From Ditylenchus dipsaci (lineage: Eukaryota > Nematoda > Chromadorea > Rhabditida > Anguinidae): a stretch of DNA of 64,000 bases. Below are positions 40,513-51,124 of the stretch, in pieces; position 1 is the stretch's first letter, and each line of letters starts with the position of its first letter. The position numbers were made by a program, and so were the translations under genes. The notes under the pieces were generated by a model that was not told the DNA's origin, searched no databases, and saw only the letters and a list, made by a program, of their open reading frames with translations. The stretch spans positions 62,001 through 126,000 of the forward strand of contig SADC01001324.1 of the NCBI GenBank assembly GCA_004194705.1. Reading direction: 5' to 3'.

Positions 40513-40981
40513 CTTATAACTCTCTAAAACATTAACAATCAAAGTATTAAACACGCAATATGTATTTTTTCAAAATTTTAGAAATTAAAAAAAACATGGT
40601 GCAAACCTACCCTTTTAGGGCTACAAAATGATCATAATATTATTAGAGTATCATCAATGGATCAGGCTAAATCATCGCCCACAAAGATGCCTTCACAAAT
40701 CTCAAAATTCTGTGTAACACCACTCACTGTCACGGTACCCTTATCTTTTCTCCAGGTGCTGCTATGCACTCTCCTGGCACGCTACCTCAATATCCTAGTA
40801 CCCTCACCAACTATCCAGGTACCCACCTACTCTCCAGGTGCCGCTATCAATTATTTTAGGAGGGTATAAGCCAGAAGGTCCGTAAGTATGCAGGTATGAG
40901 CAAGTACCTTTTTTTTGATGGGGAAGTAGCGTGAAATTTATCAAGTAGCGTGAAATTTTTTACTCTATACATGTTGTAATA

Positions 40982-41140
40982 GAATAAAGTTAAGGATGCC
41001 TAAACTTTTTATGGATGCCTAAAGTATTGATTGGATGCCTAAACTTTTTATGGATGCCTAAACTTTCGATGGATGCCTAAAATATTAAGGATGCCTGAAC
41101 TTTTTAAGGATGCCTAAAGTGGTTAAGGATGCCTAAACTG
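40982..41140 (+). repeat. Tandem repeat GGATGCCTAAACTTTTTAT
   Basis: About eight copies with a roughly 20-bp period, differing in the last bases (ACTTTTTAT, AGTATTGAT, ACTTTCGAT, AATATTAA). A minisatellite inside the nested transposon block. Confidence 0.8.
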
Positions 41141-41778
41141 CAATTGTACCTACTAGGTAACCCTACCCACTCTCCTGTTACCCCTCCCCCCCTCCGTACT
41201 CACTTCCCGGCATACCTACCGACACTTGGTATTCCTTGCCTGCCTACTAAACTGGCAAGGCTACCTAATTTTCTGGTTCACCACTCACTTTGCGACCTAC
41301 TTGCTTTCTTCAAAACCCTACAGACAAAAATTTGAATAAAAACAGCTCAAAAACAGTATTATACGACTTTCCTCTCGAGACAAAAAAAGAAAAATTCAAA
41401 AGTCCCAAAGAAGGCCAATTTTCAAATTCCCTCTAAATGACCACCTCCATAAAAGCGTTCATATCCCCGGGTTCCGGTCGTTATTTTTCACCGATCTTTT
41501 TTTAAATGAAAGCTGAGATTCTGGGCTACATTTTAAGAGTGGGCCTAAAAATTTCACTTACAACAGTTCCGAGATTTTGACTGTTGAACGAAAAAAACGA
41601 CAATTTGCTCACTGAAACCAAAAATTAAAACTAAAAAAAACTCAAAACCAATATCCAAAACAACCATTCTACTCCTGAGATCCTCAGCTTCAATTTAAAA
41701 AAAATGACCAAAACCCAAACAAAACACTCCAAAAACCAAAAACATCAATTGTCCGCAAACAAAACAGCTCTAATACTA

Positions 41779-42525
41779 CAGGGTGGCGCAACATAAACGC
41801 ATGAATGAATTTTCGCCATAACTTTTAAATTGATGTACTTTGACGAGATCCTTTTTTTATTCGAAAGCTGAATGAATGAGAAATCGAATGACACCAAACT
41901 TTTTGATTTTCGTGTTTGTTATACTGTTAAAACATGTTTGATTGAAAATTTATTTTTTCTTCTTTTAGCCATGGTCTACAGTGCTCAAGAGAAGGCAAAG
42001 TGCGTCGAAATGTTTCATTGAGGAAGGCAAAAGCGTGGCCAATTTTGGCGTTCGATATCGGAGGGAGCTCGGGATTCATGCTAAAGTGCCGGACCGCAAT
42101 AGGATTCTTGACTGGTACAACAAATTCAAGGGGCAAGGAAGCGTCGAAAGGAAGAAGAGGCCAAACATCAACCAAACACCAAAACAACACCAATCGCCAG
42201 TATGAATGAGCTTCGAGAACGGATTGACCGCACTTTCATGAGTCTGCCGCAGGAGATGGTCAACAGAGAATCGGAGCCTACGAAACTCGCCTCGAATACT
42301 GCCTAGAAGTGAATGGGAAAAGTACAGAACAGGAATATGAGTGAAAATCATTGTTATTTTTGTCCGTTAAAATTGGGTGTGTTCAAATAAAAAATTCTTT
42401 GCATGTTTGGTGTCATTCGATTTCTCATTCATTCAGCTTTCGAATAAAAAAAGATCTCGTCAAAGTACCGCAAATTTAAAAAGTTATGGCGAAAATTCAT
42501 TCATGCGTTTATGTTGCGCATCCTG
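41779..42525. mobile_element. Internally deleted mariner-like element (fourth layer)
   Basis: Ends CAGGGTGGCGCAACATAAAC and the complement ending ATGTTGCGCATCCTG with TA flanks. Inverted arms of about 110 nt include AACTTTTAAATT and GACGAGATC. It encodes both ends of a transposase (next entry). Confidence 0.85.
41970..42342 (+). pseudogene. Mariner-like transposase ends (HTH N-terminus plus C-terminal tail)
   Basis: The ATG at 41970 gives MVYSAQEKAKCVEMF; after a one-base slip the frame continues EEGKSVANFGVRYRRELGIH and RNRILDWYNKFKGQGSVERK. This is the helix-turn-helix N-terminus common in animal mariner-like transposases (DUF4817-like). It then jumps to ELRERIDRTFMSLPQEMVNR, the typical C-terminal tail. 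The DDE catalytic part is deleted, so this cannot transpose itself. Confidence 0.75.
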
Positions 42526-43299
42526 TATATAGGTGATTCAGATATATTTAAGTGAAATATATATTCATATTTTCATATGAATATCTCAGAATCTTCTACT
42601 CCATAAACGATCTCGATGCAGTCTGGGCTAAATTCACTGTGCAACAGAACAGTTATAAGACAGCCATATAGTCATTTTAGAAAGTCTATAATTTCATCCC
42701 ATGTTATCTTTATTTTCATAAATTCTGGTAACAATTATGGATCATCGAAAAACAACTCAAAACAAATTCACATCCTCAACATAGGTGTAGGGTATGGTTC
42801 ATTTAAACTGTAGGTGTAGGTGTACAGTATGTTTAGTTTCAAGTGTACTTGTAGGTGTAGGGTGTGTTTACTTTTTGGTGTTAGTGTCGGTGTAGGGTTT
42901 AGATAGTAGGTGTAGGTGTTACTGTAGGTGTTATTTTCGGAAACACTGGCCAGGACCGCCAATGTGCTGTCCTTAAATCGAGTGTCCTTAAATCGAGGTT
43001 TGACTGTAACGAAATTCCCTTATACCTGGTCAAAAATGACAAAAAATCGCTTTTAAAACCTTTTGCCAGTTGTCTTGGGTCAGTGTAGGGTAACACTATA
43101 GAATGTTCGATTTGCCTTGGTCCCCCAGGTAAACAATTTAAGAAAATTCAAAAAATATTTTTTTTGAATTCCCGCCAAAACATTTTTAAGGGATTTAGGC
43201 TGTATTGGGGAGGGAAGGGAATAAAAGGGGGCACCTTCATGGCAAAATTATAAAAAAAGTGAATTCTGGACTACTTCGGATGTCCTGCCATGTTTTCAA

Positions 43300-43550
43300 C
43301 TGGGCCGTGGCAAAAAGAGACTTTATATACATTTTATGGTCAAGAGTAATTCTCGGAATCATGTCTAAGGTAAGTGAGTGCGCGCATCTTTAACTCTCAA
43401 GCCCCCTGCGCCCCTTCGGGAGCGCAGGGGCTTGGGGGCTTGGAGTTGAGATGCGCACACCACATACCTTAGACACAAATCACTCGAAAGTGACTCTGGA
43501 TGCATGAAAAAGATGCATACCAGAGTTTATTTATGCGGTAGGCCCCAGTA
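43300..43550. repeat. Dispersed repeat C (fullest copy)
   Basis: TTATGGTCAAGAGTAATTCTCGG, GGTAAGTGAGTGCGCGCATC, then a strong hairpin CAAGCCCCCTGCGCCCCTTC / GGGAGCGCAGGGGCTTG. GAGATGCGCACACCACATAC and GACTCTGGATGCATGAAAA follow. Further copies lie at 61480-61680, partially at 46075-46195 and at 3985-4085. Confidence 0.7.
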
Positions 43551-44271
43551 TTCAAAACTATGTTCAACATCTTCTTGTTAATGGGCTCTGTGTGATTAGT
43601 GGCCCTCTTTTGTCCTTCCCCTCCCAATACAGCCAATTCCCTTTAAAAATGTTTGGCGGGAATTCAAAAAATATTTTTCTGAATTTTTAAAATTTTTTAC
43701 GTTGGGGACCAAGGCAAATCGAAAAATTTTTTTTTCGATTTTTCGCAAACCAAAGTGTTTCCGTGCCTATTCAGAGCACGAGAATCAAAATGAGACGGGT
43801 CCTTTCCCCTTCAGGAAAAGTAAATTTTTCGCTAGCTGGGGGGGGGGGGCATTCTATAGTATAGCCCAGTGTAGTCACAAAAATTGCACGGATTCTAATT
43901 TTGCCGATCTTGTTTGTGAGTGAGAAAAACTTTGCTTGAAAGACCCGCGGTTACTTGATTAAACGTCACTTATCTTGAAAAAGGGTGACGTTAAATCAAG
44001 TGCCCGCGCGTCTCTTCGGCAAAAGATTTCTCATTCACAAAAACGATCGGCAAAATTAGAATCCTTGGATATTTGAGACCAGACTGACCGAAGACAGCTG
44101 GCAAAAGTGTCAAAAATTAGGGTGAAAAAGTGTCGTACCCTAGGTGGGAACGAACTTGAGGGAGGGTTGACGTTAAATCGAAGGTTGACCGTATTTTTTT
44201 CAAGAGGAGGGAGGTGGCAGGTGCAAGTCATAATGCGAATATATTTTGAACTCTCAGGTTCAAGTCCACTA

Positions 44272-44515
44272 CCGTATAACCTATTAGACGGGCACTCTCT
44301 AATAGACGGGCACCCTCAAGGACCTATATCTCAGCGCAAAAATTTTTTTTGCGAATCTGTTTTCGCGTTTTCTCTTGATCATCACCTCGATCTTAGTTGA
44401 TTCCGCTTTTTAAGATTTTTTTGAGTACCCGAAAATCTCAAAATAAAATATTTTTTTTTCGATTTTTTAGGGTTGAAAAATAGAAGGGCATGCCCGTCTA
44501 TTAGAGATTATACGG
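44272..44515. mobile_element. MITE of the TA-CCGTATT family, private word TAATAGACGGGCA
   Basis: Left CCGTATAACCTATTAGACGG, right complementary TCTATTAGAGATTATACGG, TA on both sides. The word CTAATAGACGGGCAC occurs twice at the left and once inverted at the right. The core GACCTATATCTCAGC is the same as in the 8834 copy. Confidence 0.75.
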
Positions 44516-45221
44516 TAAGTGCACACCTATTTTACAACCATTTTTTAGTGTATGTTAACTCCCTTTTAGGGCAAAAAGTAGCGAGCAATCAATGGAATTT
44601 CTTCCAGCACTGCTTTAACACGTCCCGGCTTGACTGTAAGACCGGCAGCTTTTGGTGCGAAATTTCGTGGAAAATCAGAATCTGCAAGCAGTTTTTCGAA
44701 AAAACGGTCTGGCTCGAGATTTTGACCGATTTCTCAGTGACGGTGAATGTGACTTGGGTTTCTTCGAACATACGTTCGAAAAATCAGCTGGTACTCAAAT
44801 ATTTCATACACACATGCATAACTTTCAAAGAAAGTTAGAAAGCGCAGGAAATCAGCTTCTAATTGACATAATCTGTGGGGGTTTATGATGAAAAAATGTA
44901 AAATGTTGGCCCGAAACAAACATTTTGTAATTTTTCCAAAACGTTTTTTTTCACTAAAATGTGCAAAATGATGTGGGATACCGGTGTTTGCTCAGCAACC
45001 CTAAATACATTTTTAAAATAGCAAATGAAACTGCACCAGAAAATGTTTCAAGTATAGCAAAAACAAAATTTTTAGGGGATTAAAAACTAGAGTTAGGTGA
45101 ATTTTTTAAAAAATAATAAATATTCGAAAAGAAATTTTGACAAAAGCTTTTTCGCTGGACTAACCGATGATTCTGACAACGGGTTCGTGTTCCGCATAGT
45201 CGATTCGCTTATAAAAGTGGG

Positions 45222-45425
45222 CTGTACCGAAAAGGTAAAAGAATATTTGGTAAATTTCTTTTGGTAAAGGCATATTTGGTAAATTTTCTTTAAGTAAGGC
45301 ACATTTGATAATTTTTTTTGCCTGTGTGACACAATCTGTGACACCGAACAGAACCTGAAATAGCCGTCACCAAATTTTTACCAAATGTGCGTTTACCAAA
45401 TATTTCTTATTTTTCGGTACGGCCA
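45222..45425. mobile_element. Foldback MITE, private word ATTTGGTAAA
   Basis: Left GGGCTGTACCGAAAAGG, right TTTTTCGGTACGGCC. ATTTGGTAAATT/ATTTGATAATT recurs at the left, ACCAAATTTTTACCAAATG and TTTACCAAATATTTC at the right. Confidence 0.65.
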
Positions 45426-45620
45426 TAAAAGTGCTCTTGAAATAAAATTCATCGCCGAAATTCTAATTCCTTTCTAGACAATAATTATTTAAATATCGAA
45501 TTTTTTTTCCAATTTAAATGTTTTATTTTCTCGAAAAGAATTTGAATTTTGGCAAGACTTTCAAATTACAAGAAGTTCTACAAGCAAATCGACTATGGGA
45601 ACACGAATATGGTGTCAGAA

Positions 45621-45826
45621 CAGGGTTCGTAATTGTCCTTTTTAAAATATTGTCCTTTTTCGGGACCCAAATCTTTTTATTTTTGAAGCTTTTAGTCAAA
45701 ATCTTTTTTTTTTCGCTCCAAAATAGCAATATGCCACTGGATAAATGACCTTTTTCTTCAAAAAGGTCAAATGTCCTTTTTTCACCCAAATGTCCTTCTT
45801 TTCGAAAATTTTCATTACGAACCATG
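45621..45826. mobile_element. hAT MITE, CAGGG ends, private word TGTCCTTTTT
   Basis: Ends CAGGGTTCGTAAT and ATTACGAACCATG in an exact 8-bp duplication TGTCAGAA (45613-45620 and 45827-45834). The core CGCTCCAAAATAGCAATA is shared with 40299-40512, but the four or five terminal words read GTCCTTTTT instead of GTACTTTTT. Confidence 0.85.
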
Positions 45827-46004
45827 TGTCAGAATCATCGGTTAGTTTAACAAAAAAAGTTTTCCGTCCAAATTTATTTTCGAATATTTGTTAAATTTTT
45901 AAATAAGGTCACCTAACCCTTAAACCTTGTTTGCTATACTTTGAAACATTTTTGTGCAGTTTTATTTGCTCTTTAAAGGAGGGTGAAAAGCCATTTAGGT
46001 TTGA

Positions 46005-46200
46005 AAAAGTGGCCTCGGTAGAGCAGTGCATAAGCGTTTGTGTTTTTGGCCCAAATCGTAAACAGGTTCGAACCCCCGAAGAGGGCGCAGGGGTCTTGGT
46101 GCTTGGTTGAGATGCGACACACACATACCTCAGACACAAATCACTCGAAAGCGACTCTGGATGCATGAAAAAGCATGCATACCAGAGTTTATTTATGCAG
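46005..46200 (+). repeat. tRNA-like SINE head joined to repeat C
   Basis: GTGGCCTCGGTAGAGCAGTG (A-box-like) and ACAGGTTCGAACCCCC (B box) are followed by GGCGCAGGGG and then ACTCTGGATGCATGAAAAA of repeat C. This suggests repeat C is the body of a tRNA-headed SINE. Confidence 0.5.
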
Positions 46201-46453
46201 TACCCAGAAAGTAAAAACTGTTCAAAATCTGTATTTTTACCTATATTGTGCTTAAAAAGGGATAAATTTAGTCAAAAATGCCTAAAAGACAATCTAACTA
46301 AGGGGTGGGTGACAATTTTTTTTTTGGTAAAATTCAACTTTTTTATTCAGAAAATTGTTTGGAAACGCTTCCCGTACCTTGTTGTGCAGAAAAATGAGTG
46401 GGGGGTGATTTTGGGACACTTTTCAAAAGTCCGAGTATGGGTGAACTAAAGAA

Positions 46454-46800
46454 GTGCCATTGCCTTTACCCAATACAATATTTTGGCCATCTCCAGACCT
46501 GAAATACATTCAAAGTGGTTGGCCTAAACATACTCAGCCGGTCATTGCCTGCATTTATGCAAAAAGGAACTCTCTCTACGCAGTCAAAGGTTGCTTACTC
46601 TTCGATGAAAAAGTCAGTGATTCCTACTTCTCTGAGATCCAGAATTCTCAAAACTCTGCGCCTGGGCCATCCTGGCATTACGCGCAATGAAAGCGCTAGC
46701 TAGAAATATGTTAACTGGCCAGGTCTAGATTCTGACATTGAAACCACAGTAACTTTCAGCCAAACATAAAACCAACCTGTTTTGTTTTTGTCGTGGTAGG
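46454..46800 (+). pseudogene. Gypsy-type retrotransposon integrase remnant
   Basis: Three overlapping frames spell the N-terminal part of a Ty3/Gypsy integrase. They give a KYIQSGWP linker block, a stretch GCLLFDEK, the zinc-binding segment with RLGHPGITR, and a WPGLDSDIE block. At least two frameshifts separate them and no reverse transcriptase, protease or LTR is seen. A decayed fragment. Confidence 0.7.
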
Positions 46801-46950
46801 TTAGAACCAAGCTGCTCATCTTTCAAGCAATCTTTAGGCAGAGTCGAATGATTGAAGAGACCGACAAGCTTTCGGCATGAGTCTAGCATATTCTTGATCT
46901 TTTCAGTTTTGAAAAGCGAATTATTGACGACCAAATCAACTTATGAACGC
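46785..46950 (-). pseudogene. hAT transposase fragment
   Basis: Minus-strand frame with KNMLDSCRKLVGLFNHSTL followed by KDCLKDEQL, the conserved stretch preceding the central hAT catalytic region. It is isolated and sits against the Gypsy remnant on the opposite strand. Confidence 0.6.
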
Positions 46951-47403
46951 CGCAGTCAGCATGAAGATAGTTGCCATCTTCAAATGTCTGCATAGAAAAC
47001 ATAGACAGTTCTCAATCAAACAATCATACCTATTTCATATTGCCACCTTCATCACGCAAAAACAACGAGTTGTTTATCTATTGCAATTCCCCATTCTGCT
47101 AGCATCTCGCTCACAACTGTGCTAATAGATTGAGAGTTATGGCTGCCGGGAAAATGACGCACGCACGGCACAAACTTTTGGCTCTTCATTCAGTATTGAT
47201 CCCGTGAGCTGTCCGACTTAAATAACAGACAGTAAATTAAAACTTTTAAAAACATATATTATTCAACCTGATGAAACTATCTGTTCGACCTGACCAGGTA
47301 TCTGATGTAAACGATAAAGCTGAGCATTCTTTGAGGCGAGATATGACTTCCTTTTTGACAACTGCATAGACTCTCGGCATAACCCTTTCAGAAATAATGT
47401 TTG

Positions 47404-47597
47404 TGGCTTTGATATTTGCTTAATCGCTAGACGATAAAAGAGCTTTGAAGGGATCTGATTCAACCACTGCAAACAGCTGATTTGCGCAAGCGATGTAATG
47501 CATTATCTTTCAGTCCAGCGATGAAATTAGACCTTAAATCATCAAAAATTGTGCAAGATTCAAAAATAAAGATTTTGCCAGTAAATCCTAGAACATA
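47404..47597. repeat. 194-bp direct repeat, left copy
   Basis: Nearly identical to 50376-50569 (same orientation). A minus-strand frame is open across both copies (FESCTIFDDLRSNFIAGLKD), suggesting a coding origin, but the family is not recognised. Confidence 0.7.
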
Positions 47598-47995
47598 CCT
47601 TTTCTCCAACGACAAACTTGGCAAAGCTTCTTCTTTCAACTTTTCTGACTGCATCATTGCTTCGAAATTTTCAAGTATATGGATACTTTGCCAGGTGTAA
47701 CTTCAATCCGCCTGTCCAAAGTTGTTCATCTTTCCTTTCTTCATTCCTTTCTTCTGTTTTCGGAGAGGTGGCAGTTTTTCTATTTTCTCTCTAGAATCTA
47801 GAAATATAATTTTCTTCACGGTTCTTGAGCTTATTCATTGTTTTTCCCTCTATTTCCCTCTGAGTCAGTCAGGATGCTTGCTAAAAACAGCAATATTTTT
47901 CTTAACACAACAAATAATGGCCAAAATTCAATCGATAATTCTATTACTTCAATCCAAAGCTATATTGAAAACACATTTTTACACTTGAAAGATAA

Positions 47996-48667
47996 TCCCT
48001 GTGGCCTATTGTAAAGGATTTATTTGCTATTGTCAAGGAATTGAACTCTAAAAAGTTAAATCCCTATTTGGATCCAACTTCCCAAAAGACTACATCCCAC
48101 TCTACCTCTCTTGAAAATATTGAGCATAGTCGATCTATTATTATTGCTGGACCAGAAGTATTGGCGGATTCGTTGTCTGATAAAAGCTCAACTGATCATC
48201 GAACTGTCTCGGATATTATCGAAATTTTGAATATTGAATGCCGACCTCAATCAGTGTATCGAATAGGCAAATTTGACACTACAAAGTCACGGCTTCTCAA
48301 AGTTGTCCTGCCTACATCAACCCACAAATCACACTTGCTAAATAAGGTAAGACAGCTGAAAAAAATACCTAGATTCAGGAACTTGTTCATCCGATCATCA
48401 TTGAACGATGCCAGCCGACAACACCAATTTGAGCAACGACAGCAATGTCGAAAACTCAATGCCAATGGACAGACTGTTCGTATTATCAAGGGCAAAATTA
48501 CACCAATCAAAAGCAAAGACACGGATAAGAATTCTTATACCAACAAACCGCTTCTTGATCATCCCCTCTTCCACACTAACAATATCTTCCGCGTCCCCCT
48601 GGGCGAAATTACAAGATCCCATGGCAATTTGAATCTTCTAAACCCGACTACTCAACAACATGGCTGA
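47996..48667 (+). pseudogene. LINE ORF1-like protein remnant
   Basis: An open frame of over 200 codons without an upstream ATG. SIIIAGPEVLADSLSDKS, VYRIGKFDTTKSRLLKVVLP and FRNLFIRSSLNDASRQHQ follow the RRM-plus-CTD pattern of ORF1 proteins of non-LTR retrotransposons. No reverse transcriptase follows before the next repeats. It lies between two 194-bp direct repeats. Possibly an ORF1 captured or left by truncation. Confidence 0.6.
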
Positions 48668-50375
48668 ATTTCCCTTTCTGCCAAATGACTGTTTTTCGAA
48701 AAGGACGTGGCAAAGATGAAAGTTGACCAAGGTTGTGGATCACCATTTTAGCTATTCTAGGCCTGATGACTTACCATACATTGTTAATTGTGGATAGACT
48801 CATCATGGAATGCCACTTTTCTTCTCCTTCTGGATGAAGGAAAATTCTTTATATGACCTACTGATCAATAATTATATTCTTGAATTTTCATGGATTCAGT
48901 CGCGTACTTGATACGTAAACAATAAATAAATAAAATCTTGATAATTTATCGGCATTTATTGAATTGGGCTTCTGTTGGTGATAACTTTGCGAATAGAGGA
49001 AGATCAGCTTTTCGCCATCAAGAGAAATCTTCCATAAAAAGCTCATTCTGAAACAAACAAAGTGAATCAAAATTGCAACTTTCACTTTTCACTAAAAAAA
49101 TGAAGAAATATGAGTGTAAATATTTAATTTCTGCTGGAAGCAGTTGATAATGTAGCACCCAATATCTTTGTCAAAAACAATACCAATATTTTTGAAAGAC
49201 ACCAACCAATATCCCAATACCGATATTAACGCCTTTATTCGACCAATACTCCAATAACCCAATACAATATATTGTTTGTTCCCATCTCCACTGAAATGAC
49301 AAATTATGTGCAATAGCGAAAATTGCGCGAAATTCAAATTCTTGAAACTAGTCACTTTTGAGTTAGCTCAACATCTTGCTTTATGCCTTAATTTTTTTTC
49401 TACTACCTGCGCAAGACTTGTTTAACAAAAATTCCCTACTAATAAGGCTTTCAAATAAGCCATCACTTGCCCATGAAAAAAGCCAAATTTCAGAATCACA
49501 ATTGATTCTCGTGAAAAAAAAGTTTAAATTTTTATTTATGGTGTTTTATACAAAAGTTAGATGAAAAACGCAAAAAATTTATTTTTACTTGAAAAATGCC
49601 AGTTGTTGTCTTCAAAGATACAATCCTTCTTAAATTTCTATCTCCAAAAAATTGGTCTGGTCATTCGGATAGACGAGATTTCGGGCTTTCTTTTCGTGGA
49701 TAGGAAATCTTAAAATCGACGGCTTTTTTAGATTTTTGACACACTGTGTCATTGTGATTTTGGGTCACTTTTCAAAAAATCCGAGTATGGGGGGGGGGGA
49801 CTAAAGAAGTGCCGGCAAGCTAAGAAAGCAGCTTAATTCCGTCTTTGTAAGCTCTTGCCATCTTGTTCCTGTGCTATAATTTCTGTTATAACTTATTTTT
49901 GGATTAGCAAAGCTGAACGCATTTCATAATTTTTCGAAAATCATGTTCAAAAGTCTCCGAAATAGTTTTTTATATCCTAAAAGCCTTGATTTTTAACACC
50001 TTTCTTAATAAAAAATCAATTTTTGAGAAAAAATTTTGACTAAAATTTGACCGAAATCTTGATTTACCTTGGTTTCCCAAGGCAAGAAGTCAGATTTTTG
50101 TCAAAATTACCTTTATCAAAAAATCAATTTTTAATTTAGAAAATTGTTGGATATCGATGTTTTTATTGTTTCAAGTATATAAAAATTACTAAGGAGACTT
50201 TTAAACATGTTTTACGAATAATCATGAAATGCGCCCCGGACCAAATAAGTTCCAAAAAATTATGATCCAAGTGGACGACGACATGGTTTAGTTGGTGGAT
50301 GAATTACTCAGTAAAACTGAGGTTGTATTATAGATGAATTTAAACTGATAAATTCAAAATGATCAAAATGATTTT
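48668..50375. other. Gene-free stretch
   Basis: No exon, RNA or element ends recognised. The short ORFs on the minus strand at 48888-49085 and 49092-49355 have no family features. Confidence 0.35.
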
Positions 50376-50569
50376 GGCTTTTGATATTTGCTTGATCGCT
50401 AGACGATAAAAGAGCTTTGAAGGGATCTGATTCAACCACTACAAACAGCTGATTTGCGCAAGCGATGCAATGCATTATCTTTCAGTCCAGCGATGAAATT
50501 AGACCTTAAATCATCGAAAATTGTGCAAGATTCAAAAATAAAGATTTTGCCAGTAAATCCTAGAACATA
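50376..50569. repeat. 194-bp direct repeat, right copy
   Basis: Second copy of 47404-47597, about 3.0 kb to the right, differing at only a few positions (for example CTTGATCGC against CTTAATCGC). Confidence 0.7.
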
Positions 50570-51124
50570 GCAGGTCCTATAACCTTTATAGGAACCGTTA
50601 TTGCAGAGAGGGATTCCCGTGTTAATCATATTGTAATTTCATTTTGCTTAATAAACTTGTTTATCAATAAATGCAGTCGACTCTTTATATAACATACTGT
50701 CGACGCTCGATTTAATGTTCACTCTGGGGCCACTCTAGGTGAACACTAAATCGAACTGAACACTAAATCGAGCGTCGACTTTAGTCATTTTACTTAGCCG
50801 CTGACTAAATAAGTTGGGTTTAGATGAGGGTTGTCGATTAATCGAATCGAATCGATAATCGAAATTTTCGATCAATCGAATCGAAAATCGAAATTTTCGA
50901 TGAATCCAGTCGAAAAACCCGAAAATTTTTCGCAAGCCGATAAGCCATGCCAAAAGCCAACGTCAAATTAAACGACTTTATTGAACAAAAACTAAGTTTC
51001 ACGTAACAACAGTTAAACACCCGCCCCCAACAAAATATCGATTATTTCACTCGGCTCTTCTTCGTTATTTTCGCTGGTATTTTTCAGAATCCGATCCGCC
51101 AATTCAGTTTCGATGATAAGAAGG

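Larger units (their letters stand above)
39640..41340 (+). repeat. Dispersed CTCACTCTCCTGGYAC low-complexity blocks
   Basis: Pyrimidine-rich units such as CTACTCACTCTCCTGGCAC or CTCACCTGGTACGCC recur at 39640-39770, 39930-40065, 40720-40860 and 41150-41300, separated by AT-rich DNA with AATCAACTA-CAGTCAATCAA-type repeats. Non-coding. Confidence 0.5.
39096..42948. mobile_element. hAT-like element, CAGTGTTTC ends, private word ACACCTACACCTAC (third layer)
   Basis: Left CAGTGTTTCTGAAAATAACA, right complementary to CAGTGTTTCCGAAAATAACA. Flanks GCCGGGAC (39088-39095) and GCCAGGAC (42949-42956) agree at 7 of 8 bases. Left array (39112-39240) of CACCTACAC/CATACTGTAC, right array (42780-42930) of GTAGGTGTAGGGT. 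The interior is mostly low-complexity sequence plus two further insertions. No transposase recognised. Confidence 0.7.
38110..43006. mobile_element. Pogo-like element, private word GTCCTTAAATCGAG (second layer)
   Basis: Ends CAGTCAAACCTCGACTTAAAG and the complement TTAAATCGAGGTTTGACTG with TA at both sides. CTGTCCTTAAATCGAG occurs twice near 38150-38215, once near 39060 and two to three times near 42967-42998. The phrase GAGCCGGGACCAG near 39085 is the family GCCGGTCCC motif. Confidence 0.75.
37928..44191. mobile_element. 6.3-kb composite pogo-like element (outermost layer)
   Basis: Left end CAGTCAACCCTCGATTTAACG after TA; right end complementary to CGGTCAACCTTCGATTTAACG before TA. Inner complementarity continues: CAAGTTCGTTCCCACTTAGG at the left versus CCTAGGTGGGAACGAACTTG at the right, and TGACACTTTTTT. 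No transposase remains. It contains at least three further nested layers. Confidence 0.7.
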
